This document shows, one piece after another, positions 8,536-18,080 of a stretch of 64,000 nucleotides of DNA. The position numbers and the translations under genes were made by a program. The notes beneath the pieces are model-generated. The model was not told the DNA's origin. It ran no database searches and saw only the letters and a program-made list of their open reading frames with translations. The stretch covers positions 151,612 to 215,611 of the forward strand of contig CAVQBE010000019.1 in the NCBI GenBank assembly GCA_963710675.1, in the 5' to 3' direction. Numbering within the stretch: the stretch's first letter is position 1; each line of letters opens with the position of its first letter. Origin of the DNA: JACCZX01 sp963710675 (GTDB taxonomy: Bacteria; Pseudomonadota; Gammaproteobacteria; Burkholderiales; Burkholderiaceae_F).

Positions 8536-11197
8536 TCAAACCGCGATAGTGACAAGCTTCGGTCGTACGACCTTGGAAAATTTGATCGGGCGGCCTTCGA
8601 CGAATCGGATGACGTTGGCGTCGGCAAGAGCAGTCGCGGTGATCGCGGCGTCTTCAGCGTGCGTTGGTACGCGGATCGAGCCGCGCACTTTGCCGTTAAC
8701 CTGAACCACGAGCTCCATCTCGTCTTGTATCAGCGCTGCGGCGTCGACTCTCGGCCACGACGCATCGATGATTTCCCCGTGCTCGCGTGAAAGTCCGAGC
8801 TCGTTCCACAGCGCGTGTGTGATGTGCGGCGCCAGCGGGTACAGCACCCGCAGCAGGATCCCCATTGATTCGCGCACCACTGGCGGGCTCACAGCTGGAT
8901 GGCCCCCGTTGCTGGACTTCGCCTCCTCCAACGCGTTGAGCATCTTCATCGCCGCCGAAACCACGGTGTTGTAGTGCATTCGTTCGTAGTCAGCGTCGGC
9001 CTGTTTTAAAAGCATGTGAATCTCGTGACGCAACGCTCGATCGTTCGCTGACAGCGATGCCGCGTCGACCGCGCCGGCGTGCAGCATCGATTCCCGCAGC
9101 TGCGAACCGAGACTCCATAAGCGGCGCAGGAAGCGGTGTGTGCCGTCGGCGCTGGAGCTTGACCAGGGTGCGCTCTGATCTGGCGGGCCGGCAAACATGA
9201 CGAATGCCCGCGCGGTGTCCGCTCCAAACCTCGCAATGATGTCGCGCGGCTCGACGACGTTGTTCTTGCTTTTCGACATCTTCTCGGTGCCGCCGTAATG
9301 GACCGGACCGCCGTCTTCGGCGGCGGTGACCTTGATCGGCCGGCCACGATCGTCGTATTCAACGTCGATTTCGCTCGGGTAGTACCAGCGCTTTCTGCCG
9401 GCCTCGTCTTCGCGGTAATAGCACTCTGCTGTCAGCATGCCCTGCGTGAACAGGCGCTTGAAAGGCTCGTCGAACTTGACCAGCCCCATATCACGCATTA
9501 CCTTGGTCCAGAACCGCGCATACAGCAGATGCAGCACCGCGTGCTCGATGCCGCCGATGTACTGATCCATCGGCATCCAGTAATCGTTGCGCTGATCAAC
9601 CATCGCGCTCGCATTGTCCGGCGAGCAATAGCGCATGTAATACCAGGACGAATCGACGAACGTGTCCATCGTGTCGGTTTCACGACGGGCGTCTCGCCCG
9701 CAACGCGGGCAGCGGCACCGTAAGAACGGCTCGTACTTGTTCAGCGGGTTGCCGCTGCCATCGGGAACGAGGTGCTCGGGCAGCACGACGGGCAGATCCT
9801 TCTCCGGTACTGGTACGACACCGCAGTCTGCGCAGTGAATGATTGGAATCGGTGTGCCCCAGTAGCGCTGGCGCGAAATGCCCCAGTCGCGCAACCGCCA
9901 CTGAACCTGTTTGTCGCCCAGCCCCATCTTCTGCAGATCGGCAGCGATTGCGTCGACAGCAGCTTCATACATCAACCCGTCGTACTTGCCTGAGTTGACG
10001 CACGCGCCGTGCTCCTTGTCGGCATACCAGTCCTGCCAGGCGTCGCTAGAAAATTTACAGCCACCATTTGCGGGCGCTAGATGCGGCGCAACGGCGATCA
10101 CGTCCTTGATCGGCAACCCATACTTCTTTGCAAACTCAAAATCGCGCTCGTCGTGGCCTGGCACGCCCATCACCGCGCCTTCGCCATAGCCCATCAACAC
10201 ATAGTTGCCGATCCATACCGGTATCTTGTCGCCGGATAGCGGATGAGTAACGGCAAATCCGGTCTGAATGCCTTTCTTCTCCATCGTTGCAACATCGATC
10301 TCCGATGTCGTGCCGCGTTTGCATTCCGCAATAAAGGCCGCAAGCTCGGGCTTGCCACGCGCCAGGTGCGAAGCCAGCGGGTGTTCAGCAGCGATCGCGA
10401 CGAAAGTGACGCCCATGATCGTGTCCGCGCGCGTGGTGAATACCCGCAAAAGCTTCTGCTCGCCGTCGAGCGTGTACGGGAATCCAAAATTGACGCCAAC
10501 GCTCTTGCCGATCCAGGCATGCTGCATTGCTCGCACATGCGGTGGCCAGTCCAGCTGGTCCAAGTCTTCCAGCAGCTCGTCGGCGTACTTGGTGATCGCG
10601 AGGTAGTAGCCCGGGAATCTCGCGCTTCTCGACGATCGCATCGGAGCGCCATCCGCGCCCGTCGATCACTTGCTCGTTGGCCAGCACGGTCTGATCGACC
10701 GGATCCCAATTGACGACCTGCGTCTTGCGGTACGCAATGCCTGACTCGAGCATCTTCAGGAACATCCACTGGTTCCATACGTAATACTCTGGCTTGCACG
10801 TGGTCACCTCGCGCGACCAGTCGAAGGCGAGCCCGAGCGGCTCCATCTGCGACTTCATGTCAGCGATATTGGCGTACGTCCATTCCGCCGGCGGCACTTT
10901 CTTGTCGATCGCCGCGTTCTCCGACGGTAGGCCGAACGCGTCCCAGCCCATCGGCGTCATTACGTTGAAGCCGCGCATGCGTTGCACGCGATACAACACG
11001 TCGTTCAATGTGTAATTGCGCACGTGGCCCATGTGAAGCTTGCCGCTCGGGTACGGAAGCATCGAGCACACGTAGAACTTCGGCTTCGTCTTGCCGTCAG
11101 CACCTTTCGTATGCTCGACGGCGCGATAAGCATTCGTCGCACGCCAATGGCGCTGCGCTTCGGCCTCGATCGCCTGCGGTTCGTACCTGGGATTCAT
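8536..11197 (-). CDS. leuS: Leucyl-tRNA synthetase, interrupted by one frameshift
   Basis: Class I aminoacyl-tRNA synthetase charging tRNA-Leu. Translation begins at ATG 11197 (MNPRYEPQAIEAEAQ). The N-terminal catalytic part has the HIGH-type motif in PYPSGKLHMGHVRNY, then the CP1 editing domain, and the KMSKS motif appears as GTEKMSKSKNNVV. The frame breaks after EKREIPG: reading resumes as YYLAITKYADELL one frame over. The cause is a single extra base in the CCC run at 10610-10612 (minus-strand GGG where GG is expected). Because the enzyme is essential and the rest is intact, a sequence error is the likely explanation. Expected length is about 887 residues. Confidence 0.93.
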
Positions 11198-11203
11198 CGA
11201 ACG

Positions 11204-11209
11204 ATTATA
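11204..11209 (-). promoter_or_regulatory. Perfect -10 box for leuS, leaderless transcript predicted
   Basis: On the minus strand a consensus TATAAT is followed by six bases (CGTTCG) and the leuS ATG. This spacing would put the transcription start at or within a base of the A of the start codon. There is no room for a Shine-Dalgarno sequence. The -35 region is poor (TGAAGC at 17 bp). Confidence 0.55.
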
Positions 11210-11253
11210 TGGGGCGCATCGTCGATGCTTCAGTTTTAGCGTCGCTAAGGCCC

Positions 11254-11259
11254 TAAACT
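11254..11259 (+). promoter_or_regulatory. Candidate -10 box for the helicase gene
   Basis: TAAACT (4 of 6 consensus bases) ends 11 bases before ATG 11271, predicting a leader of only about five bases and no ribosome-binding site. The same string CTAAACTCGCG precedes the murB start. No convincing -35 is seen. Confidence 0.35.
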
Positions 11260-11270
11260 CGCGCCCTCGT

Positions 11271-14200
11271 ATGAATCTGCTCGCCCATCTCAACGAGCGG
11301 CAATTGGCCGCGGTCACACTTCCGAATCAATCAGCGCTGATACTGGCCGGCGCGGGCAGCGGCAAAACGCGCGTACTGACTACGCGCATTGCCTGGCTGA
11401 TTCAGACAGGACAGGTCTCGCCTCAAGGCGTGCTGGCCGTCACGTTCACCAACAAAGCCGCGAAAGAAATGCTGACTCGACTGTCGGCAATGCTGCCCAT
11501 TAACACGCGCGGCATGTGGATCGGCACATTTCACGGACTGTGCAACCGGATGTTGCGTGCGCATTGGCGTGATGCAGGGCTGCCGTCAACCTTTCAGATT
11601 CTGGATCAGGCCGACCAGCTCGGTGCGATCAAGCGATTGTTGAAAGCCAACAACATTGACGACGAGCGCTACCCGCCGCGCAATGTTCAACTTTTTATCA
11701 ACAGCTCTAAGGAAGCCGGGCTGCGCGCGAATGCGGTCGAAGTCAATGATGACTACAACCGAAAATTTGTGGAGCTGTATGCGCAATACGATGCGCAATG
11801 CAACCGTGAAGGCGTGGTGGACTTCGCGGAGCTTTTGCTGCGATGCTATGAGCTTCTGAATCGAAACGAGATGCTGAGACAGCATTATCAAGACCGGTTC
11901 CGCCACGTCCTGGTCGACGAGTTCCAGGACACGAATCGGTTGCAGTACGCGTGGCTGAAGCAGCTTGCTGGCACCAATAACGCGGTGTTTGCGGTGGGCG
12001 ACGACGATCAATGCGTGCTGGCCGGCACCGAAGTGATGATGGGTGACGGCACAGTGAAGCCCGTCGAGCAGATTCGCGTCGGCAATATCGTCAGGTCGTG
12101 CATCGGCGGCGGCAAGATGGGCTCGTCACGCGTCTGGCGTGTGCACTATCGCACCGAGCAAACGCGGCTTGTCACGATCCGCACGCAAAAAGGCAAGACG
12201 CTGACGACGACACCCGAGCACGTGCACTTCGCCGGTTACGCGGTCGGCCACATGCCTGCGCGATTTTTCCTATACATGATGATGAAACCCGGCGTCGGCT
12301 ACCGGCTCGCTGTTTCCGGTCATCGCAGAGCCCGGCACAGCAAGTATCTGCCGCCCGGGTTTCGCTACCGTGCCCGCAAGGAAGGCGGGGAGCAGATCTG
12401 GATCATCGGCACTTATGAAGGGTCGGTCGAAGCGCAGGAAGACCTTGCGGTGATCTCTCTCAAATACGGTCTGCCGATGCGTGCGTTTACCGCGGGCCGT
12501 AAGCGCAAGGGCGAAGCCGGCGTCCCACGCGAATTTTTTGAGCTGAACACCGAACGCGCCGCCAAGTGGTTGCTGGCCGACCGCGGACTCGCGTTCGATC
12601 ATCCTGACGATCGTCGCCGCCCGTCGTTTGGTGATGAGGGTGATGTGATCATCAGCATGTGCAGTGATTCGCGTCGTGACAAGCCTGATCACCGGATCTA
12701 CGCGCGCACTTGCAACGAGACCTCCATGCAGCATGCGCTGAAGGCGGGCTTCGTGATGAAGCCGATTACCGAAGGCAAGGGCGGCTGGGCCGCAAAGTTC
12801 TGGCGCCGTGACTATGGCACCGCGATAGAAGACGCATCACGCTTGCGCGCTGTGCTGGGCGGGCGACTGATTCAGCGTGCCCGGATTGGCAAGGGCTATT
12901 TGCCGCTGATCCAAGCCCAATACGTGCGCGCCGGGATGGCGGTCGCCGACTCAAAGGGGGCGTACGACATCGTGCGGGAAGTCGAGCTGCACGACGCCGA
13001 ATCGCAGACGGTCTACGACCTTGACATCGAAGATTCGCACAACTTTATCGCCAACGGCATCTGTACCCACAATTCGATCTACGCGTTTCGCGGCGCCAAT
13101 GTGGGCAACATGGCGGATTTCGAGCGCGAATTTCACGTCCGAAACCTGATCAAGCTCGAGCAGAACTATCGCTCAGGCGGGCACATCCTCAACGCTGCCA
13201 ACGCGCTGATTTCGAACAATCAACGCCGCCTGGGCAAGGATCTGTGGACGGACGCCGGCGAGGGTGAGCAAGTTCGCATCTACGAAGCGCAAACCGACGG
13301 CTACGAAGCTGCCTGGATGGTCGAAGAGATCAAGAGCCTGATTGCCGAAGGCTATTCGCGCGGCGAAATTGCCATCCTGTACCGCTCGAACGCGCAGTCG
13401 CGGGTGATCGAGCACGCGTTGTTCAATGCGGCGATTCCGTACCGCGTCTACGGCGGGCTTAGGTTTTTCGAGCGTGCTGAAGTCAAGCACGCATTGGCGT
13501 ACCTGCGCTTGATTGAAAATCCAGCGGACGACACCGCGTTCCTGCGCGTGGTGAACTTTCCGCCGCGCGGAATCGGAGCACGCACGCTGGAACAGCTCGG
13601 CGATGCCGCACGGGCGAATGGGCAGACGCTGTACGCCGCGGTCAGTGCGTTACGCGGCAAGGCAAGAACGAACCTGGGCGCATTCGTTGACCTGATCGAC
13701 AAGCTGCGCAGCGAGATCGCGGACTTGCCGCTGTCAGAAATTGTGGCGGCAGTGATTCAGCAGAGCGGGCTGATCGGCCATTATCAAACCGAAAAGGAAG
13801 GCGAAGAGCGCATCGAGAATCTGAATGAGCTGGTTAACGCTGCAGCGGCGTTTGTGATGGAAGAGGGATACGCGGCCGATTCTCCCGGCGCCCAAAGCGA
13901 CGCTGAAACAGCGCAGCTGTCCCCGCTAGCGGGCTTCCTGTCGCATGCATCGCTTGAAGCGGGCGACAACCAGGCGCAGGCAGGTCAGGATGCGCTGCAG
14001 ATGATGACCGTGCATTCGGCGAAGGGGCTCGAGTTCCAGGCGGTCTTTATCGGCGGGCTTGAGGAAGGACTTTTCCCGCACGAGAACAGCATGAACGAAC
14101 CCGGCGGACCCGAGGAAGAGCGCCGCCTGATGTATGTCGCGATTACTCGAGCACGGCAGCGCCTGTACGTCAGCTTCGCGCAAAGCCGGTTGCTACACGG

Positions 14201-14525
14201 TCAGACGCGCTACGGCATCAAGTCGCGATTTATCGAAGAGCTGCCTGAGGGTGCAGTGAAGTGGCTGACGCCACGCGTCCGCACAAGTGCCGGTGGGCGC
14301 TTCGGTCAGTGGCACGACACCGGCCTGGCGCCGTCGGTGCGAACTTCAGTCGCGCGCGAAAAGCCGACGCACGGCTATCGCATTGGTCAGTCGGTCAACC
14401 ATGCGCGCTTTGGCGAAGGCGTCGTAATCAATCTGGAAGGAAACGGCGACGATGCGCGCGCTCAGATCAACTTCGGACCGCAGGGCATCAAGTGGCTGTC
14501 ACTGGCGGTCGCGAAGCTGACTTGA
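11271..14525 (+). CDS. uvrD: UvrD/PcrA-type DNA helicase precursor carrying an intein
   Basis: Superfamily 1A 3'-5' DNA helicase acting in mismatch and excision repair. The precursor is 1084 residues; removing residues 248-601 leaves a 730-residue helicase, close to E. coli UvrD (720). Exteins show motif I AGAGSGKT (26-33), motif Ia FTNKAAKEM, motif II VDEFQDTN, motif III split as GDDDQ/SIYAFRGAN, motif IV QNYRS, motif V MTVHSAKGLEFQAVFI and motif VI YVAITRARQRLY. The C-terminal tail includes a VNHARFGEGVVI segment typical of UvrD. Without splicing, motif III is disrupted, so protein splicing should be needed for activity. It is transcribed divergently from leuS with a 73-bp gap. It could equally be called rep or pcrA; the length and tail favour uvrD. 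Confidence 0.93.
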   Translation: MNLLAHLNERQLAAVTLPNQSALILAGAGSGKTRVLTTRIAWLIQTGQVSPQGVLAVTFTNKAAKEMLTRLSAMLPINTRGMWIGTFHGLCNRMLRAHWRDAGLPSTFQILDQADQLGAIKRLLKANNIDDERYPPRNVQLFINSSKEAGLRANAVEVNDDYNRKFVELYAQYDAQCNREGVVDFAELLLRCYELLNRNEMLRQHYQDRFRHVLVDEFQDTNRLQYAWLKQLAGTNNAVFAVGDDDQCVLAGTEVMMGDGTVKPVEQIRVGNIVRSCIGGGKMGSSRVWRVHYRTEQTRLVTIRTQKGKTLTTTPEHVHFAGYAVGHMPARFFLYMMMKPGVGYRLAVSGHRRARHSKYLPPGFRYRARKEGGEQIWIIGTYEGSVEAQEDLAVISLKYGLPMRAFTAGRKRKGEAGVPREFFELNTERAAKWLLADRGLAFDHPDDRRRPSFGDEGDVIISMCSDSRRDKPDHRIYARTCNETSMQHALKAGFVMKPITEGKGGWAAKFWRRDYGTAIEDASRLRAVLGGRLIQRARIGKGYLPLIQAQYVRAGMAVADSKGAYDIVREVELHDAESQTVYDLDIEDSHNFIANGICTHNSIYAFRGANVGNMADFEREFHVRNLIKLEQNYRSGGHILNAANALISNNQRRLGKDLWTDAGEGEQVRIYEAQTDGYEAAWMVEEIKSLIAEGYSRGEIAILYRSNAQSRVIEHALFNAAIPYRVYGGLRFFERAEVKHALAYLRLIENPADDTAFLRVVNFPPRGIGARTLEQLGDAARANGQTLYAAVSALRGKARTNLGAFVDLIDKLRSEIADLPLSEIVAAVIQQSGLIGHYQTEKEGEERIENLNELVNAAAAFVMEEGYAADSPGAQSDAETAQLSPLAGFLSHASLEAGDNQAQAGQDALQMMTVHSAKGLEFQAVFIGGLEEGLFPHENSMNEPGGPEEERRLMYVAITRARQRLYVSFAQSRLLHGQTRYGIKSRFIEELPEGAVKWLTPRVRTSAGGRFGQWHDTGLAPSVRTSVAREKPTHGYRIGQSVNHARFGEGVVINLEGNGDDARAQINFGPQGIKWLSLAVAKLT
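12012..13073 (+). other. Intein in helicase motif III (354 residues)
   Basis: A protein-splicing element in frame within the helicase. It begins with Cys248 in CVLAGTEVMMGDG (block A), contains the block B TxxH as TPEH (residues 314-317), and ends with YDLDIEDSHNFIANG (block F) and CTHN (block G, His600-Asn601). The next extein residue is Ser602, a permitted +1 nucleophile. All residues for the standard Cys/Asn mechanism are therefore present. The 354 residues exceed the roughly 140 needed for splicing, leaving about 200 in the middle. I see no LAGLIDADG motif there; residues 332-402 instead resemble a diverged GIY-YIG nuclease core (see findings). Confidence 0.93.
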
Positions 14526-14536
14526 GGCGTTATCGA

Positions 14537-15040
14537 TCAGTGGCCCGCTCGCGTTAAATAGCCTCGAAGCGCATACGTCACTTCGGACTGCCTGGTGACA
14601 TCGGTGCGAGCACAGAGCCTAACGCCGGTGTCGAATGGGTCAAAGAACGCTCGCAACCAAATGACTTCTCCCGCTGCGAACGTAGGAGGTGTGTGCCACG
14701 AGCGGTCATAGGTGGAGCCCGACGAGAGTTTGACGCGCGACCACGCCAGTTGGGTCGGCGCAATTTCGGTTCCGCGAACGACTTCCACGATGCAAGTGTT
14801 CGCGGAAGTATTCGCGAACCTAGTACCCATACTCAAATCGGTGAGGCGAAAAGTTCGATTTGCAGGCACCGTGAACAACTTTTTGAGCGCTCCGGTTCCG
14901 GGTAAGCCACCATCTGCAATCGATCCTATGGCTTCCATCGGATCGCCCGCGATGCCCGGCGAGATAATGACCGGCACTTGTGCGGCTGCGCCAAACGACG
15001 CAGCGAAAGCAAGTCCAACAGCCAACGTACGAAGCTTCAT
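14537..15040 (-). CDS. Exported protein of unknown function
   Basis: A 167-residue protein with a clear Sec signal peptide (hydrophobic AVGLAFAASFGAAA, cleavage expected after AAA before QVPV). The mature part is about 147 residues with two Cys (in TCIVEV and RLCART) that could form a disulfide, and a beta-rich pattern. I do not recognise the family. A strong GGGGGAG ribosome-binding site precedes the ATG. It converges on the helicase gene (11 bases between stops). The 199-bp gap upstream should hold its promoter. Confidence 0.7.
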   Translation of the reverse strand: MKLRTLAVGLAFAASFGAAAQVPVIISPGIAGDPMEAIGSIADGGLPGTGALKKLFTVPANRTFRLTDLSMGTRFANTSANTCIVEVVRGTEIAPTQLAWSRVKLSSGSTYDRSWHTPPTFAAGEVIWLRAFFDPFDTGVRLCARTDVTRQSEVTYALRGYLTRAGH

Positions 15041-15219
15041 GTTCGGTTCTCCCCCTTATGGTGACGAGAGCGTAGGGGCGCGTCAGATGTTTGTCTACGA
15101 AACGACGGCCTCAAAATATGCCGTTCGTCGCGAGCGGTCGAGGCATCGCCTAGTCGATCGCAGTTAGTGCCGACTGACGTGTCGCGCTAGCATCGGCTCG
15201 AGAATGCTGCATAGTGGTC

Positions 15220-15234
15220 GGGCACTTTGTGCCC
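15220..15234 (-). terminator. Possible terminator hairpin after the transglutaminase gene
   Basis: A 6-bp stem (GGGCAC/GTGCCC) with a 3-base loop begins six bases beyond the stop of the minus-strand transglutaminase gene. No T-run follows, so the assignment is weak. Confidence 0.3.
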
Positions 15235-15239
15235 ACCAG

Positions 15240-16109
15240 TCAACTAACGTTGTCCGTTGATAGCGCTTCGTTGCAGTGATGCGGTTGCACGATGCCGCGT
15301 GATGCGTCCTCGACAGCGTTGGTGCGGATCACTGGCGCCTGCGATACGACACCGCCGAAGATTGTCGCGAAAGCGACGTCCGCCGCGTCGCGTCCGGTGC
15401 CGAAGCGCACGAAGCCCATCGGGATTGCTGTACCGGATGGGTCGAATATGTACCAGCGGTCACCTAGAAACGCCTCGACATAGGCGTGAAAGTCGGGCGG
15501 GCCGAGCGCGGGATCGGCGCCATAGTCGGTCCCGGTGGTGAAGCGCGCCGGGATGTTGAGCGCGCGGCACAGAGCAATCATTAGGTGCGTGAAGTCGCGG
15601 CAAACACCTACCTGCTCGATCAGAGTATCCACTGCCGACGTGTTCGCATTGGACGTGTTGGAGCGGAAGCTGACGCGTCGATTGACCCAATCCCGAATTG
15701 CCTGCACCCGGCTGTAACCTTGCAGCAGGCTTCCGAACTCATTGTTCGCGAGCTTGTACAGCCGGTCCGACTGGCAGTAGCGGCTTGGATAGATGTAGCT
15801 GATCACCTCGAGCGGCAAACGTGATATGGGCACCTCTGCTAGCTGCGATGCATCGGCGCAATGATGCGTGAGGTCCACTGTCGCCGCATACGTCAACTTC
15901 AGCGGGCCGGGCTGCGCGCGCACGCGCATGTAGCGGTTGCCGGTTAGCGGATCGGTGTACATCTGCGGAGAAATCGGCTGACTGAGCTGCAGGTTTTCCG
16001 ACTCGATTACTTGACTCCGCGTCTGCGCTGCATGAATGTTGAAGACGAAGTCAGCCCCGTACTGGTCGACTTGATAGTTCAGTTCAACATACAGTTCCAG
16101 GCGAATCAT
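15240..16109 (-). CDS. Transglutaminase-like cysteine protease family protein
   Basis: A 289-residue cytoplasmic protein. An N-terminal beta-rich domain (about 1-150) precedes a transglutaminase-like core with the catalytic Cys in VGVCRDFTHLMIALCRALNIPAR, His in PPDFHAYVEAFL and Asp in RWYIFDPSG. Such proteins often act on peptides or as cyanophycin- or proteasome-like accessory proteases, but a substrate cannot be read from sequence. It stands alone with no peptide-modification genes next to it. No signal peptide is visible. Confidence 0.85.
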   Translation of the reverse strand: MIRLELYVELNYQVDQYGADFVFNIHAAQTRSQVIESENLQLSQPISPQMYTDPLTGNRYMRVRAQPGPLKLTYAATVDLTHHCADASQLAEVPISRLPLEVISYIYPSRYCQSDRLYKLANNEFGSLLQGYSRVQAIRDWVNRRVSFRSNTSNANTSAVDTLIEQVGVCRDFTHLMIALCRALNIPARFTTGTDYGADPALGPPDFHAYVEAFLGDRWYIFDPSGTAIPMGFVRFGTGRDAADVAFATIFGGVVSQAPVIRTNAVEDASRGIVQPHHCNEALSTDNVS

Positions 16110-16183
16110 ATTGCGGGTGCTTCTGGGTTCAGTTGCCGCGGCGAGTTAGGGAAGAAGTGTGCGCCAATTCGTAGGCAAGCGAA

Positions 16184-16951
16184 TTACTCAGCGGTTTCGA
16201 TCAGGCTGCGGTAGATCGGATACTGCGTCGCATACCCAATGCTGATCAGTATCAACGCAATCGGGGCGAACAGCATCGAGGCGAGTTCAGCTGAAGCGCC
16301 AAATATTTGCAGCAGTTGGGTGACAAGAAAAATAACCGCGAATGAGAGCGCGGACAGCGCTGCCCCCAGCATCAGAAATGGCCATCGATTGCGCCAGCAC
16401 GTGAAGAACGAGAAGAAGAGCGCCTTGGCGACCGGGAGGCGATGCCATGCCACCAACTGCGGTGCGAACCACGTCACCATCAGTATTGGCAAATAGACAA
16501 GTCCGGCCACGATGATTGCATCCCACGGAAAGTTCTGTCCGACTGAGGTTGGGTCGACTTGACCGTCGACCAGCTTCCATTTGGCCAACTCGTCGGCGGC
16601 TAGAAGCGAGACGAGTGTCACTAGCAGTAGTACCAACGCCGCATTGACGAAGCCAAGCAGAGCAAGTTCCTTGCGCTGCTGTTGATCGCGAAATGGTTCC
16701 ACCATCAGGGTGGGCATCGGCATCTTGCCGCGCTCGGCGTCGCGGCCGGCAAGTGTGAGACCAAGCGTGCCAAACGGAACCAAGACTGCTGCGAGGGGCA
16801 GACCAACAAACGGCACATACGCCAGCAGCGACACGCCGATCGTGTACAGAATTACCAGCGAAGTGAACGCAAAGGGTTGTCGCCTGTACAGCCTCAACGC
16901 ATCGCGCAGCCAGGTCAGGCCGGCGCGCGCGGGCAACGTTTTAACGATCAT
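16184..16951 (-). CDS. BPSS1780-type multi-pass membrane protein
   Basis: A 255-residue inner-membrane protein with about six hydrophobic segments, in the family of conserved betaproteobacterial membrane proteins represented by BPSS1780. The N-terminal motif WLRDALRLYRRQP and the later FFTCWRNRWPF are characteristic. No function is established. I use ATG 16951; a TTG four codons upstream is the only alternative. It follows thrB on the same strand after about 30 bases, so it may be the last gene of a LOG-DUF2782-thrB series. Confidence 0.75.
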   Translation of the reverse strand: MIVKTLPARAGLTWLRDALRLYRRQPFAFTSLVILYTIGVSLLAYVPFVGLPLAAVLVPFGTLGLTLAGRDAERGKMPMPTLMVEPFRDQQQRKELALLGFVNAALVLLLVTLVSLLAADELAKWKLVDGQVDPTSVGQNFPWDAIIVAGLVYLPILMVTWFAPQLVAWHRLPVAKALFFSFFTCWRNRWPFLMLGAALSALSFAVIFLVTQLLQIFGASAELASMLFAPIALILISIGYATQYPIYRSLIETAE

Positions 16952-16982
16952 CGCAAGCGCCAAGGTTGAAAGAGGTTGGGCG

Positions 16983-17954
16983 TCAATTTACCCAGGGCAA
17001 TATTGAATCGATGGTCCGCTGCTTCAGGATCCGCTCGAAATGCGCCGGATCGTGCGGAGTCAGCAAGTGCGCAGGACGTGGCAGGTAGTAATCGTACAAA
17101 CGCGAAATCCAGAATCGAAGCGCTGCAGCGCGCAGCGAGGTTCGCCAGCATTCGTGTTCGACCTCCGTCAACGGGCGCACCGAGTGATACGCGCTAAGCA
17201 TTGCGTGCGCCCGCGCAGGCTCGAATTCGCCGCTGTCCTGTTTAATGCACCAGTCGTTGATCGTAATTGCGAGATCGAACAGCCAAATCGAGCAGCCAGC
17301 GAAGTAGAAATCAATGACGCCGCCGATACGGTCGCCGTCAGCTTCATGCACCAGCAGGACATTATCCCGAAAGAGATCAGCGTGAATTGGTCCTGCCGGC
17401 AGTTTTTCGAAACGTCCGCTGCGAAAGAAAGAATCTTGAAATATCAGCTCTTCGGTCAAGATACGCATTACTTCATCGGGGACATGCGACTTCAGTTTTG
17501 GAACCGCGCTTTTCCACCAGCCGATACCGCGCAGGTGCGGCTGAAATGGGGCGAAATCAGCGCCGGCCAGGTGCATGCGCGCGAGGAATTCGCCAACACT
17601 TGTACAGTGCGCGACGGTCGGGTCGGTCGTCGCCTTGCCCGGCAAACGCGTAGTCAGCGCCGCAGGCTTGCCCTTCAGTTCTGCGACCAATGCTCCGTCG
17701 CGGGTCTGCTGGGGTTCGGGCACAGGCAACTTCTTGTGCGCCAAATGAAGCATGAGTTGCAGGTAAAACGGCAGCTGCTGTGCGGTTAAACGCTCAAACA
17801 CCGTCAGCACGTAGTGATCGCGATCAGTGCTGACAAAGTAATTCGTGTTTTCGATGCCAGTGTGAATTCCCTCAAGCTCGGTCAGCTCTCCAAGAGAAAA
17901 CTGGCCTAGAAACTCGTTGACTTCTGCGCGCGACAGCGCGGTGAATACCGCCAT
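16983..17954 (-). CDS. thrB: Homoserine kinase (APH-like, ThrB type II)
   Basis: Phosphorylates homoserine in threonine biosynthesis; this is the aminoglycoside-phosphotransferase-fold form used by betaproteobacteria and pseudomonads, not the GHMP-fold enzyme. The 323 residues start MAVFTALSRAEVNEFL. Catalytic features are the Brenner-type loop HADLFRDNVL at about 200 and the metal-binding GVIDFYFAG at about 221. GIENTNYFV near residue 34 is the nucleotide-binding glycine-rich area. Position next to DUF2782 and polA is the standard betaproteobacterial order. Confidence 0.93.
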   Translation of the reverse strand: MAVFTALSRAEVNEFLGQFSLGELTELEGIHTGIENTNYFVSTDRDHYVLTVFERLTAQQLPFYLQLMLHLAHKKLPVPEPQQTRDGALVAELKGKPAALTTRLPGKATTDPTVAHCTSVGEFLARMHLAGADFAPFQPHLRGIGWWKSAVPKLKSHVPDEVMRILTEELIFQDSFFRSGRFEKLPAGPIHADLFRDNVLLVHEADGDRIGGVIDFYFAGCSIWLFDLAITINDWCIKQDSGEFEPARAHAMLSAYHSVRPLTEVEHECWRTSLRAAALRFWISRLYDYYLPRPAHLLTPHDPAHFERILKQRTIDSILPWVN

Positions 17955-18080
17955 GCGCGTCAGCCCAGCTCAAACCTACTGCGCGTCCGGACCTCGCGCC
18001 TGCCGGTGCTAAACGACATGCGTCGGCGCTTGGCTGTAAGTGCGTCGGCCCTGCTCGCTACGCTTTTCACCCGGCTGCGA

